From: an uncultured Chloroflexota bacterium
Lineage (GTDB): Bacteria; Chloroflexota; Dehalococcoidia; Lucifugimonadales; CAJWER01
Reading direction: 5' to 3'
DNA length: 19,652 bases
Assembly: GCA_913030785.1 (NCBI GenBank)
Contig: CAJWER010000023.1
Coordinates: forward strand, 1-19,652
Under the pieces are notes generated by a model that worked only from the letters and a program-made list of their open reading frames with translations, was not told where the DNA came from and made no database searches. How positions within the stretch are numbered: the first letter of the stretch is position 1; each line of letters begins with the position of its first letter. Shown here piece by piece: positions 1-8,715 of the stretch. The translations under genes were made by a program, and so were the position numbers.

Positions 1-44
1 AGATGGTGAAACAGCAGCTGAAAGTTATCGATAATAACATGCAC

Positions 45-2442
45 TCACTCATCGCAGAGACAGCTGAGAGCTCGAGGATAGGCGTGGAGCGCGTCCGCCA
101 TCTCCTCCAGCCGCTCTTCGACCAGGTGGTGAATCGTTCCTCCAGGGTAGCCGCCGTCTTCCTGAAGTTCGCCTGCAGGGACCCATGTCAGCACCTCAGT
201 GCCTTCGTCTATGGTTGCGACGGCGTAAATGGTGAACTTTCCTGCCTGGACAGCCTCCACCACGTCGTCCCTCAGGGCTAGGTTTTGCATGTTGTCGCGG
301 GGTATCATGACCCCTTGCTTGCCCGTGATCCCCTTGGCTTTGCACACGTCGAAAAAGCCCTCGATCTTCTGGTTCGCGCCCCCTATGGCCTGAACCTCAC
401 CGTTTTGATTGATGGACCCGGTGACCGCGATGCCCTGTGCCAGGGGTTTGCCCGAGAGCTGAGACAGGAGTGCGTACAACTCCGTGGAGGAGGCGCTGTC
501 GCCGTCGATCTCGCCGTAGGACCGTTCGAATCCAATGCTTGCCTGCAGCGACAGAGGCCTGGGCTGGCCGTATTTGCCCTGGATGTAGCTGTGAGGATGA
601 CGAAGCCCTTGTCATGGATCCTCCCGCTCATACGGGCCTCACGCTCGATATTGAGGAGTTGACCGCGTCCCAGGGACACCCCTGCAGTGATGCGGCTGGG
701 CTTGCCGGAGGCTTGGTCGCCCAGGGACAGAACGGCGAGTCCGTTGATCTGGCCGACCACCTCTCCCTCTGTGTCGATGTGGATGGAGCCGTCTTCGATC
801 ATCTCCCTGAGCCGGGCCTCGTCTATTGCCTTCTTGACGTGACTTCCCATCACAACCGTTGCCTTGTCTTTGCTGGCCCAGAAGTCGGACTCGGTAATGA
901 TCTGCGACACGTCCATGAACCGCGTGGTCAGCTTATTCTGGTGCTCGACGAGGCGGCTGGAGTTGTCGACGATGCGGGCGACGGCCTCACTGTGGAACGG
1001 GCGGAGCTCGTTCTGCTGGCAGCGTGCGGCGACAAAGGACGCGTACTTCATCAGGTTCTTTGGCGAGCGCTCCATCAGGGAGTCGAACTCCGCGGCCACC
1101 TTGAAGTAGCGTTTGAAGTCGTCGTCATAGGCCTGCAGGTTTCGCAGTAATGCGGGTGTCCCTACCAGGATTATCCGTACGTTGACAGAGATGGGCTCGG
1201 TTCGCAGTGTTGCGGACGGCAAGGCGCTCTACTGTTCGCCGATGTTCTCGATCTGAAGCTCGCGGCTCCGAAGCGTTCGTTTGAGGGTTTCCCACGAAAG
1301 GGAGCTGCTCAGGAGGTCCCGGGCCTGGAGCACCAGGTAGCCGCCGTTGGCCCTGTGCAGGGAACCGTACCTGATCATCGTCAGGTCGGTGTTGAAGGTG
1401 CCGGCCTGGGCTCTGTACTCGATGCGCCCGAACAGATTGCAGTAGGTGGGACTGTGCTCGAATACGGAGGGAGCGCCCACACAGGCCGAGTTGTCTACCA
1501 CGTCGTTTACACGGTAGCTTGCGAATAGTTCGTACGGATTGCCGCGGTCCGTGAATCCGGGTATCGGCGGTGGTGTATCCTCATCGGCAGGCTTGAAGAT
1601 TTCCTGACGTTTGGCCATGTCGGCCTCTACACTTCCCAGATACTCTACGACTTCCGGGAACTCGGCGTACTTGGTCTGGAGTTCGTCGACGATGAGGGTC
1701 AGGGTGAAGCGCACGACCTCTGTATCTACATCCTTGGCCCGTTCGATGGCGACCTTACCAAGCCGTTTGAGCTCCGCCGTGGTGTGTTCCACGTCGTGCT
1801 GGAGCTCCTCCGCCCGTTCCCTCGTGCCTTCCATCTCTTCATTCGACATTGCGGCGAACTGCTCGGCAGGGATGGGCTGGCCGTTGGCGATAGGGACAGG
1901 CGTGATGCCGGTCTGGGTGGGGGTCTGAGGGCAAAGCCACCTTTCTGGGCGCGCTGGTCCATCTCGTCGGTCATGGCCTTGGTCTGGGCCTGCACCTCCT
2001 TGAGGGCGTCCTCCACGCGGTGAGTGTAGTCGTCGCTCTCGAACGCACGAGGGATCTCTCTCCTGCAGGTGCCGACGAGTTCCTCCATGTCACGCCGAAG
2101 GGTCCTCATCATGCCGCAGGGCAGCTGGATGGCCCTGGGCTGGGCCGGGTCGTCGAAGTTATGGACGTAGCCCCAGTCTGGTGGGGTTGGCTTGTCGGCG
2201 GCTATGCGGTCGACGTATGCACGGATGGCCGTGTTGCGTCCGGAGCCGGGGGGGCCGGAGATGAAGATATTGAATCCTGGCTCGTTGATGTCGAGAACTA
2301 GCTCAAGGGCGCTGATGGCTCGTTCTTGGCCGATGGTCTCCTCGAGCGGCGACAACTCGTCGGTGGTTTCGAGTCCGAGGGTGGCTGGATCGCAGAATGC
2401 GCCGAGGTTTTCGGAGGGTACCTTGAAGCCGTCAGTGGTCAT
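45..2442 (-). pseudogene. LonB-type ATP-dependent S16 protease, frame interrupted three times
   Basis: The product would be an ATP-dependent cytosolic protease of the LonB-like COG1067 family. Three open segments join into one protein of about 799 residues: 2442 to about 1927, then 1926 to 591 (crossed by a TAG at 1229-1231), then 590 to 45. Segment one has a P-loop-like GPPGSGRNT, with Arg where Lys is usual. Segment two has the family's HRANGGYLVLQ Walker B region. Segment three has the protease domain, with catalytic Ser in GDSASS (codon 495-497) and Lys in ANQKIEGF (codon 366-368). One extra base at 1926/1927 restores ...FALQTPTQTG, and one at 590/591 restores ...VILTSYIQG. The TAG sits in IGEQ-stop-SAL, where relatives have Tyr or another residue. 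Both catalytic residues survive. Recent decay and sequencing error are both possible. Family assignment is firm; whether the gene is functional is not known. Confidence 0.85.
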
Positions 2443-2582
2443 TGGTCGCTCTTGGTATGCATGGGGCGTGGTTCAGATGGTTTGGGTGCTGGCTTCTTTG
2501 CCGCGTACGGCTTTTTGACTTTGATGCTCTCAAGCTCCCACATGGTTGCGCGGCGTTCGGATGGGTCTGTGGTTTTGGCCAT
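2439..2582 (-). CDS. possible small basic protein upstream of the Lon-like gene
   Basis: A 47-codon ORF begins at ATG 2580-2582, and its TGA overlaps the Lon-like ATG as ATGA. The overlap suggests translational coupling. The product is hydrophilic. Its second half is rich in Lys and Pro (KVKKPYAAKKPAPKPSEPRP). I do not recognise it. There is no good Shine-Dalgarno sequence before ATG 2582. An internal ATG at 2540 would give 33 residues. The overlap and the lack of any other gene here are the only support, and it could be a chance ORF in the leader. Confidence 0.3.
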   Translation of the reverse strand: MAKTTDPSERRATMWELESIKVKKPYAAKKPAPKPSEPRPMHTKSDQ

Positions 2583-2625
2583 TGTACAGCGGGTTGAACG
2601 GGGCGCCTGACTGGTCGCCGAGCGG

Positions 2626-2654
2626 TTGTTCCTCGACCGCGTGCCCTTTACAAT
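2626..2654 (+). promoter_or_regulatory. sigma-70-like promoter for the aldo/keto reductase
   Basis: A -35 TTGTTC (2626-2631) is followed by exactly 17 bases and a -10 TACAAT (2649-2654). Transcription would begin near 2661, giving a leader of about 34 bases before the ATG at 2695. Found by eye only. Confidence 0.5.
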
Positions 2655-2694
2655 GCGAGCCGAATCATCTGCCCGTAAATTGGAGTGTATTGCT

Positions 2695-3585
2695 ATGCCT
2701 GAAAAACTTCCCCGCGTGGTTCTTGGCCGAACAGGGCTTGAGGTCACACGTCTGGGGTTTGGTACGGCATTGCATGGGGCGAGTCGGCCCAGAATGCCCT
2801 TGGAGCAGGTGAAGAGACTTTACGATGGCGTGCTCGATTCGGGGATCAATTTTATTGACACGGCTCACGATTATGTCGATAGCGAGGAGATGATCGGTCG
2901 GCTGGCGGCGCACAGGTATTCGGAGTTCTACCTGGCGTCCAAGTGTGGGTGCACCGAGTCGGACGGCGTTCAGGACAATTCGAAGCACGAATGGACACGG
3001 GACAACCTGATTCGCGGCGTCGAGGTGAGCCTGGAGCGTCTCGGCAGGGATAGTATCGACGTCATGCAGCTCCATAATCCCACGGTGGAGGAGTGCGAGG
3101 CGGGCGGGCTAGTGGAGGCTCTGGAGGAGATGCGTTCTCGTGGCATGGTGTGCTTTATCGGTGTCTCCACGACGGTGCCCCATCTGCCAACTTTCCTGGA
3201 GTGGGGGGTTTTTGACGTGTTCCAGATCCCGTATTCGGCCCTGGAGCCGGAGCATGACGAGTGGATCACGAAGGCAGGCGAGGCGGGAATCGGCATCGTG
3301 ATCCGCGGTGGCATCGCCCAGGGTGAGCCGAATGTTGGGCTTGGGACGACTGACAGGTGGGCGGGTTTTCGGCGTGAAGGGCTCGACGAGCTCCTGGAGG
3401 ATGACGAGAGTAGCTCGTCGTTCATCTTGCGCTACACGCTCAGTCACCCACATGTCCACACGGTGATTGTGGGCACGACTAGTCTCGATCACCTGGCGGA
3501 GAATGTGAAGGCGACGCTTCGAGGGCCTCTGTCACCCAACGTGTACACGGAAGCAAAGCGCAGACTCACTGCTGCGCAGGCTTAG
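2695..3585 (+). CDS. aldo/keto reductase
   Basis: Predicted cytosolic NAD(P)H-dependent oxidoreductase of the aldo/keto reductase superfamily, 296 residues, close to the normal TIM-barrel length. The catalytic tetrad is visible: Asp55 and Tyr60 in FIDTAHDYVDSE, Lys83 in LASKCG and His127 in MQLHNP. The N-terminus (LPRVVLGRTGLEVTRLGFGT) is typical of the family. ATG 2695 is chosen because GGAG at 2682-2685 lies nine bases upstream and the family N-terminus starts there. An in-frame TTG at 2626 falls inside the promoter. A ThuA-domain gene follows on the same strand after 158 bases. ThuA proteins and such reductases often occur with sugar catabolism genes, so a role on a carbohydrate or aldehyde is plausible, but the substrate cannot be read from sequence. 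Confidence 0.92.
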   Translation: MPEKLPRVVLGRTGLEVTRLGFGTALHGASRPRMPLEQVKRLYDGVLDSGINFIDTAHDYVDSEEMIGRLAAHRYSEFYLASKCGCTESDGVQDNSKHEWTRDNLIRGVEVSLERLGRDSIDVMQLHNPTVEECEAGGLVEALEEMRSRGMVCFIGVSTTVPHLPTFLEWGVFDVFQIPYSALEPEHDEWITKAGEAGIGIVIRGGIAQGEPNVGLGTTDRWAGFRREGLDELLEDDESSSSFILRYTLSHPHVHTVIVGTTSLDHLAENVKATLRGPLSPNVYTEAKRRLTAAQA

Positions 3586-3743
3586 TGTGCTGCGCACGCT
3601 GGATGGGGTGGGGCTCGGGCACTTCTTGGGAGGTGCTGGATGTGGGCTGGGGGGTCTGTCAGAAGAAAGTCTCGCGCCCCTGCAAACGTAGTTCATTGAC
3701 CGATGCCCGTGATATTTCAGACCACTAGGCCGGAGGGACACTC

Positions 3744-4382
3744 ATGAAGCTGCTGGTTATCTCAGGGGGGACTCACCCCTATGCCGAAAGCACTCCGGTG
3801 CTAATGGATTTTCTGATACAGGCCGGCCACGAGGCTACTTTGACTGAGGACGCTTCGGTGCTGGCGTCTGCCGATCTGGGCGATTTCGACGTGTTGGTCT
3901 TCAATACGCTGCGGCGAGAGGGGACTACGCTGACGGTGGATGAGCAGGTCGGTATGACCCGTTTCATAGGCGGGGGCAAGGGATTTGTGTGTCTGCATAT
4001 CTCTGGGTGTGCACCGGAGGGTTGGTCCGAGTACCACGATGTTACTGGCGGTGGCTGGATATACGGGACCAGCACGCATCCGCCGTACGGCCAGTTTTCG
4101 GTCAGCGTGGACAACGCGGGCCACCCCTGCGCCGACGGGATTTCGAACTTCCTGACCAACGACGAGTTGTACACGAAGCTTGGCTGGCGGGACGGCAATG
4201 ACGTCTTCATGAGCGCGTATCTGGACGGTGAGACGCAGCCGATGGCATGGACCCGCAAGTACGGCAACGGCCGTGTCTTTGCCACGACTCTGGGTCATGA
4301 CGGCCTCAGCTTCAAGACACCCCCATTCCAGCGCTTGGTCCTCAACGGCGTGAACTGGGCGGGTATTACACAGGCGAAGTGA
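3744..4382 (+). CDS. ThuA-like domain protein
   Basis: A 212-residue protein covering one ThuA-like (trehalose utilisation, glutamine amidotransferase-like fold) domain. Family features include the N-terminal strand and turn MKLLVISGGTHPY, the strand GKGFVCLHISG, and the C-terminal RVFATTLGHD followed by a hydrophobic helix ending in LNGVNWA. There is no signal peptide. A strong Shine-Dalgarno GGAGGG at 3732-3737 precedes ATG 3744 by six bases. The biochemical role of ThuA domains is poorly defined. In rhizobia ThuA is linked to trehalose and related disaccharide catabolism. The aldo/keto reductase upstream is compatible with a sugar-oxidation role. The 158-base gap before it shows no terminator that I can see. 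Confidence 0.85.
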   Translation: MKLLVISGGTHPYAESTPVLMDFLIQAGHEATLTEDASVLASADLGDFDVLVFNTLRREGTTLTVDEQVGMTRFIGGGKGFVCLHISGCAPEGWSEYHDVTGGGWIYGTSTHPPYGQFSVSVDNAGHPCADGISNFLTNDELYTKLGWRDGNDVFMSAYLDGETQPMAWTRKYGNGRVFATTLGHDGLSFKTPPFQRLVLNGVNWAGITQAK

Positions 4383-4407
4383 GGTAGGGCGCGGTGTCGC
4401 CGTCTCC

Positions 4408-4459
4408 GTGAGCAACGGCCAGCGCGTGATGGTTCGACAGGCTCACCAAGGGCGAAAGT
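4408..4459. repeat. REP-like intergenic element, single degenerate copy
   Basis: The gap between the ThuA gene and the methyltransferase holds GTGAGC (4408-4413) and its reverse complement GCTCAC (4441-4446). The right arm reads GGTTCGACAGGCTCACC. This resembles the palindromic REP-type element (GTTCGAC...GCTCACC) that I recall from several bacterial lineages. The left arm is degenerate, and I found no second copy in the window. Confidence 0.3.
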
Positions 4460-4483
4460 TACGTCAGTGGAGGTGGGGTTGGT

Positions 4484-5680
4484 TTGGACGCGGATATCTA
4501 TCTTAAACAAGAGATTGATCTTCGGCACGAGGGTCGCTCGTTGCGGCTCAGGGTGGCCCAGGACCTGTTCAGCAGCTTCCAGGCCGATGCGGGTACCCGG
4601 CTGCTTCTTAGGACACTTTCTGGCGTTGAGGGCGAACGGGTTTTGGACCTTGGATGTGGCTATGGTCCCCTGGGACTGGCCCTTGCGGCGGTTGGGTCGC
4701 ACTCCGACGTGCATATGGTGGACCGGGACGCGCTGGCTGTTGAGTACTCTCGCCAGAACGCGGTTCTTAATGGGCTAGGGGGTGTCGAAGCTTACGGCTC
4801 GCTTGGCTACGATGACGTTGCGGATCCGGGCTTCGACCTTGTGGTGTGTAACGTTCCGGGCAAGGCGGGGGCGCCTGTGATCGAGCATCTGTTGCTTGGG
4901 GCGGAGCGCCATGTTGCATCGGGCGGGTTGGTGGCCATTGTGGTCGTGGACGCACTTGCGGCAGCGGTCGAGGGCACGCTGAATCTCGCTCCGGGCGTTG
5001 AGATTGTGCTGAAGGAGGAGGGCGCAAGGCACGTTGTCTTTCACTATCGATTCCTCAGTGGCGCTCTCGATATGTCGGATCCGGGATGGCATGGACTTGA
5101 GGTGTATCGACGAGGTGAAGGCTCCGTCGAGGTTCGCGGGCACGACTATCTGGTTGAGACGGCCTATGGATTGCCGGAGTTCGACACCATGGCATTCACA
5201 ACCGGACTGCTGGCAGCCACTTTGGACGGGAAACACGAAGAAAGTGTGAGCCGGGCGCTGGTCGTTAATCCGGGACAGGGGCATGTGCCGGTGGCGCTGT
5301 TGAAGTTGTTCGAGCCGGATGAGGTGGTGCTGGCCGGGCGCGATCTCTTGGAGTTGCGCTATTCCAGGAAGAATCTAGTTGCCAGTGGACTGCCCAAGGA
5401 GCAGATTTCGGTTGCACACCAGGTTGGAGCGCTGATCGATGATGGCCGGCCTGTCGATCTGATCGCGGTGCGTTTTGGGGGCGGCGACGGTCCCGAGGTT
5501 CTGGCGGCTCTAATTGGCGATGCAGCGTCGCAGGTGAGGTCGGGCGGGCGTGTCGTCGTGTCAGGCGGTTCCACAGCAATCTCCAGGATTACGAAGTTGC
5601 TAGGTCGGGACAAGAGGCTCCGAGTGGAGGGCCGCAGGCGCAAGAAGGGCAGTGCGGTGCTGATGATGCGTGCGCCGTAG
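4484..5680 (+). CDS. class I SAM methyltransferase with a second degenerate Rossmann domain
   Basis: A 398-residue protein with two methyltransferase-like halves. The N-terminal half carries SAM motif I VLDLGCGYGPLG (residues 53-64), an acidic residue ending strand 2 (MVDRD, about residue 80) and a motif IV-like VCNVPGK (about 122-127). The C-terminal half (from about 195) has strand patterns like RALVVNPGQGHVPVAL and SGGRVVVSGG but no clean SAM glycine motif. It resembles the RsmC/RlmG rRNA guanine N2-methyltransferases, which also pair an active and a degenerate domain. In those the active half is C-terminal and motif IV is NPPF. The target is therefore uncertain. The start is TTG 4484, ten bases after GGAGG (4469-4473). 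The gene ends seven bases from the convergent VWA gene. Confidence 0.75.
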   Translation: MDADIYLKQEIDLRHEGRSLRLRVAQDLFSSFQADAGTRLLLRTLSGVEGERVLDLGCGYGPLGLALAAVGSHSDVHMVDRDALAVEYSRQNAVLNGLGGVEAYGSLGYDDVADPGFDLVVCNVPGKAGAPVIEHLLLGAERHVASGGLVAIVVVDALAAAVEGTLNLAPGVEIVLKEEGARHVVFHYRFLSGALDMSDPGWHGLEVYRRGEGSVEVRGHDYLVETAYGLPEFDTMAFTTGLLAATLDGKHEESVSRALVVNPGQGHVPVALLKLFEPDEVVLAGRDLLELRYSRKNLVASGLPKEQISVAHQVGALIDDGRPVDLIAVRFGGGDGPEVLAALIGDAASQVRSGGRVVVSGGSTAISRITKLLGRDKRLRVEGRRRKKGSAVLMMRAP

Positions 5681-5687
5681 CGCAATA

Positions 5688-6992
5688 TTAGCCGCCACGC
5701 CCCCAGAGTGGGTGTTTGAAAGAGGGGTTGGCGTCGCGGTTTGATGAGCGCTGGGACGGTTTTGGAGTATCCGATTCTCCTTCGGCGATGCTCTTTCGGA
5801 TCACTGCTTGCTGACGGCGTGCGTCGCGACGAGTCGGGAGCGTGCTCAGGTGGTGTGCCAGGTCGACCAGGCTGGCCAGGTTGTGGACCGGCAGCAGGTT
5901 ATCGATGTAGGGGAGCGCGGCTTGCATGCCCCGGGTTGCGGGCTCGTAGTCCGGCGCGCCGAGAAGTGGATTGAGCCAGATGAGCCGGTGGCAGCTTCGC
6001 TGGAGGCGTGCCATTTCGACCTGTAGGAGGTCCGGCTCTCCGCGGTCCCAGCCATCCGAGATCACCAAAACCACCGCCCCTCTACCCAGGACTCGTCTCG
6101 TCCAGTCGTAGTTGAAGGACTTGAGCGCCTCGCCGATCCTTGTGCCCCCGGCCCAGTCAGGGACGGCTCGGGCGACATCGCTCACCGCTTCGTCGATGTC
6201 TTTGTGAGCCAGGTGTCCGGTGATACGGGTGAGCCTGGTTGCGAACAGGAACGCCTCGACCTGGTCCGGTCCGGAGGCGATGGAGTGGATGAAGTGGAGG
6301 AGCATCCGGGTGTAGCGCTCCATGGAGCCGCTGACGTCGCATATGAGAACCAGGGGCCGGGGCTTTTGCCGTCGCCGTTGATAGGGCAGCTCCACAATCT
6401 CGCCGCCATACCTGAGATTGCTGCGCATGAGACGTCTCGGATCGAGGGACGAGCCTTTTCCCGGGGTCCAGCGCCGCGTCTTGCGCATGCCCTGGTCCCA
6501 GTCTAGCCCCGCCATCATTGCCTGGGCCTGTGCGAACTCCTCGACGGTGTATTGGGCGAAGTCCTTTGTGCGCAGGACCTCTCTGGCGCTGTAGGTCCGT
6601 GTGAGGTCGACACGGTCATCGTTTTCGTTTGAGTCCGGTTCGGACCCGGAATCGGAGTCAGGTCCGGGGGGCGCGACCTGGGGCCGCCGGAAACGTCTTT
6701 GCTCGCCGAGGGACCGCAGGTCAAGTGTGGTCAGGTCGTCCCGTTTTGCGCGCCAGAACACCTCAAAGGCTTCGTCGAAGAGGGCTAGATGCTGTTGGCG
6801 ATGTACGAGTACTGTCTTGAGGGCATCGCTGAGGTCGCGCTTGCGCCTGACGCCGACGAGATCTAGGACTCGCACGGCATCCAGCATACGTCCAGTGTGG
6901 ATGTTGAGTCCGAGGCCCCGGAGGACGCGGCCGAACAGCAGCAGATTGCGGAGGAGGTGGCCGCCCTTGGCCTCGGTCCGCTTGCCGGTCAT
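5688..6992 (-). CDS. coxE: CoxE-like VWA-domain protein
   Basis: A 434-residue protein of the VWA-containing CoxE-like family, which works with MoxR-type AAA+ ATPases in maturing molybdenum hydroxylases. The N-terminal region (GRVLRGLGLNIHTGRMLDAVRVL) is typical of the family. An acidic linker lies near residues 110-128. The metal-ion-dependent adhesion site is complete: DVSGSM at 219-224, Thr284 in GGTRIG and Asp313 in ISDGWD. No signal peptide or membrane segment is seen, so it is cytosolic. It is the last gene of the cox operon, 43 bases after the five-helix membrane protein. ATG 6992 lacks an obvious Shine-Dalgarno sequence, but the family N-terminus starts there. In Oligotropha carboxidovorans, CoxD and CoxE are known to help build the Cu-S-Mo site. 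Whether this enzyme has that site is doubtful (see coxL). Confidence 0.88.
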   Translation of the reverse strand: MTGKRTEAKGGHLLRNLLLFGRVLRGLGLNIHTGRMLDAVRVLDLVGVRRKRDLSDALKTVLVHRQQHLALFDEAFEVFWRAKRDDLTTLDLRSLGEQRRFRRPQVAPPGPDSDSGSEPDSNENDDRVDLTRTYSAREVLRTKDFAQYTVEEFAQAQAMMAGLDWDQGMRKTRRWTPGKGSSLDPRRLMRSNLRYGGEIVELPYQRRRQKPRPLVLICDVSGSMERYTRMLLHFIHSIASGPDQVEAFLFATRLTRITGHLAHKDIDEAVSDVARAVPDWAGGTRIGEALKSFNYDWTRRVLGRGAVVLVISDGWDRGEPDLLQVEMARLQRSCHRLIWLNPLLGAPDYEPATRGMQAALPYIDNLLPVHNLASLVDLAHHLSTLPTRRDARRQQAVIRKSIAEGESDTPKPSQRSSNRDANPSFKHPLWGRGG

Positions 6993-7035
6993 TGTGGTTG
7001 GCGGTTGAGCGCCGCGAATGGCCCGCCGTTGATTT

Positions 7036-7737
7036 TCACTGGGCGAGACTCCCGATGGAGGCCAGCGTTTTTTCTGGCGCCAGCATCACGAATACGATGA
7101 GCGCCAGGGAGAGTATGATCGAGGCTGTCCAGGCTCCGATCAGCGCTGTCTTTGGGCCCTCCGACGCGTTAACTCGGTCGATGAGTGACGCTCCTAATCC
7201 GAAGATCACTATGGACAGCATAGATGTAAACAGGAGCTGGATTCCGACGGTGATCGAGAGGTAGGGTGATGTGAATAGGTTGTCCGATGCTTTGTAGAGC
7301 ATCTGGAGATAATCGACCTGGCCGTTGATGAAGCTGAACCACAGGTTTGCCTGCGGCAGGAACAGCCCGCCGAGGAGCAGCATGTGTATGCCGCCATAGA
7401 GCGAACCGAAGCCTAACCACCTCACCAGGCTGCGGGGTCCACGGTCCCGATAGCTGGAGAAGGTCGGCCTTCCGCCGTAGATGAACCATGCACCGGGAAC
7501 AACGACCAGAACGCTCACCAGGGCGCTGAGGCCCCCGAAGTATAAAGATTGTGAGAAGGGCAGGTGTTCTGGGACCTGCGGCGGTATCGTGCGGGATAGG
7601 AGGTTAACCAGAATCGTACTGGCGCCGACGATCGCCCCGAAAATCGCGAGTGAGGCGGTGAAGCGTACGCGCTCCCAGTCTACGCCCTCAGGTCCGAGGG
7701 GTTGCGTGGTTGGTTGTGCGTTGGCGATGGTGGCCAT
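7036..7737 (-). CDS. five-helix integral membrane protein of the cox cluster, function unknown
   Basis: A 233-residue protein with about five hydrophobic segments, near residues 26-48, 65-87, 107-128, 158-184 and 198-220. Short charged loops separate them (for example SYRDRGPRSLVR after segment two). I recognise no family or catalytic motif. The ATG directly follows the TAG of the upstream gene (TAGATG), and GGAGGA about six bases before the ATG is a strong Shine-Dalgarno sequence, so the two genes are probably translationally coupled. It lies between the anchored protein and the CoxE-like VWA gene. A plausible role is to form a membrane platform for the MoxR/VWA pair or for the enzyme, but that rests on position only. 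Confidence 0.8.
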   Translation of the reverse strand: MATIANAQPTTQPLGPEGVDWERVRFTASLAIFGAIVGASTILVNLLSRTIPPQVPEHLPFSQSLYFGGLSALVSVLVVVPGAWFIYGGRPTFSSYRDRGPRSLVRWLGFGSLYGGIHMLLLGGLFLPQANLWFSFINGQVDYLQMLYKASDNLFTSPYLSITVGIQLLFTSMLSIVIFGLGASLIDRVNASEGPKTALIGAWTASIILSLALIVFVMLAPEKTLASIGSLAQ

Positions 7738-8646
7738 CTAGCGTTCCTCCCCCGAGCCTATGGAGAGCGAGCAATTCTGTCGGAAGGAGCAGTCGAGCAG
7801 CCAGTCTGGATGGTTGTAGCCATAGATAAGGGTGAAGTGAAAAGGCTCAGGCTCCAGCGGGTAGTAGCCCGATACTACCAGACGAGTCCCCACCCCTGTC
7901 GTTGAGCAGCCTCCGCCGAAGGAGCCGCAGGAGGTGATCAAGTGCCACCCAGACGGATCGAGCACCGGCTCGATGTCAGTAATACGTGAGAGGTCGATCT
8001 GCCCGACGAGTTGATCGAATGTGCTTTTGAGAGAAGAGCTGACTACCTCTTCTATGACCGTTTCAGGGAGGCTGTCGACGAAGGCCACGAAATCGCCCTG
8101 CATTATCGCCGGGCCAAGGTCAGCCATCGTGTCCTTCACGAACTGCAGGACCCGGGGTTCCAACGGCACACCCGTGAACCATGCGCCGGGTCCGATTGCG
8201 CCGGTCATCCGGTTGGTTACGACATTGACCTTCCATCCATCCTCGTTCACCATTTCGATGACGAAGGGGAATACCGTGCCTGATTCGGTCTGAATGGTGC
8301 CTTTCAGCCCCATGGCACCATTTTTCGGCATGGTCCGACGCCACACGGGCAGCAGCTCAAAGTTCAGGGAACCGATCGCCTCCAATTCGGAGGCGAAGCG
8401 CGATGAGTCTTGCTCCTCCTGGAACCGAGTCGAGGTAAGGGCGTAGGATTGCGCGGCATCGGTTCCGCCTAGCGTTTCGAGGAACGCGTTGGCGGAGGAT
8501 GCGGCATCTGCCGTGGACACCATGAGCCACAGGAACACCGAGATAAAGAACACCACTACAGTTAGCAGTGTCAGGCCGATGCCGAGGCCGGCGAACTTGG
8601 CTATGCGTAGGTAGTTGCGTGTGGACTCTTGGTAGTATGCAACCAT
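7738..8646 (-). CDS. membrane-anchored protein with large extracytoplasmic domain, function unknown
   Basis: About 302 residues. A short basic N-terminus (MVAYYQESTRNYLRIAKF) is followed by one hydrophobic segment of about 26 residues (GLGIGLTLLTVVVFFISVFLWLM). The remainder, about 250 residues, is soluble and should lie outside the membrane. The stretch after the anchor (ANAFLETLGGTDAAQSYALTS) resembles the first helix of NTF2/cystatin-like folds, but only loosely. The C-terminal part has four Cys (in SCGSFGGGC and LDCSFRQNC) that could form disulfides. I do not recognise the family. ATG 8646 is preferred because it places the anchor near the N-terminus. A GTG at 8682 would add 12 residues. 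Neither has a good Shine-Dalgarno sequence. It lies between coxD and the five-helix protein in the cox operon. Confidence 0.72.
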   Translation of the reverse strand: MVAYYQESTRNYLRIAKFAGLGIGLTLLTVVVFFISVFLWLMVSTADAASSANAFLETLGGTDAAQSYALTSTRFQEEQDSSRFASELEAIGSLNFELLPVWRRTMPKNGAMGLKGTIQTESGTVFPFVIEMVNEDGWKVNVVTNRMTGAIGPGAWFTGVPLEPRVLQFVKDTMADLGPAIMQGDFVAFVDSLPETVIEEVVSSSLKSTFDQLVGQIDLSRITDIEPVLDPSGWHLITSCGSFGGGCSTTGVGTRLVVSGYYPLEPEPFHFTLIYGYNHPDWLLDCSFRQNCSLSIGSGEER

Positions 8647-8715
8647 TATCGTGGGTGACCGGTGGTGGAGGGTCAAGGCCACTCCGGCATCCGGTCTTTT
8701 GCTCCTATTATCTGG

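Noticed and set aside
524..536. tRNA-like GTTCGAATCC
   Set aside because: It is part of the protease domain coding sequence (FERSYG on the minus strand), with no cloverleaf around it.
437..1150. 237-residue plus-strand open frame
   Set aside because: It is a shadow of the minus-strand protease gene with no domain content or ribosome binding site.
590..1927. Programmed ribosomal frameshifting in the Lon-like gene
   Set aside because: No slippery heptamer or following structure is visible at either site, and a separate stop codon would still block the frame.
2626..2694. Upstream TTG start for the aldo/keto reductase
   Set aside because: It coincides with the -35 element. ATG 2695 has GGAG nine bases upstream.
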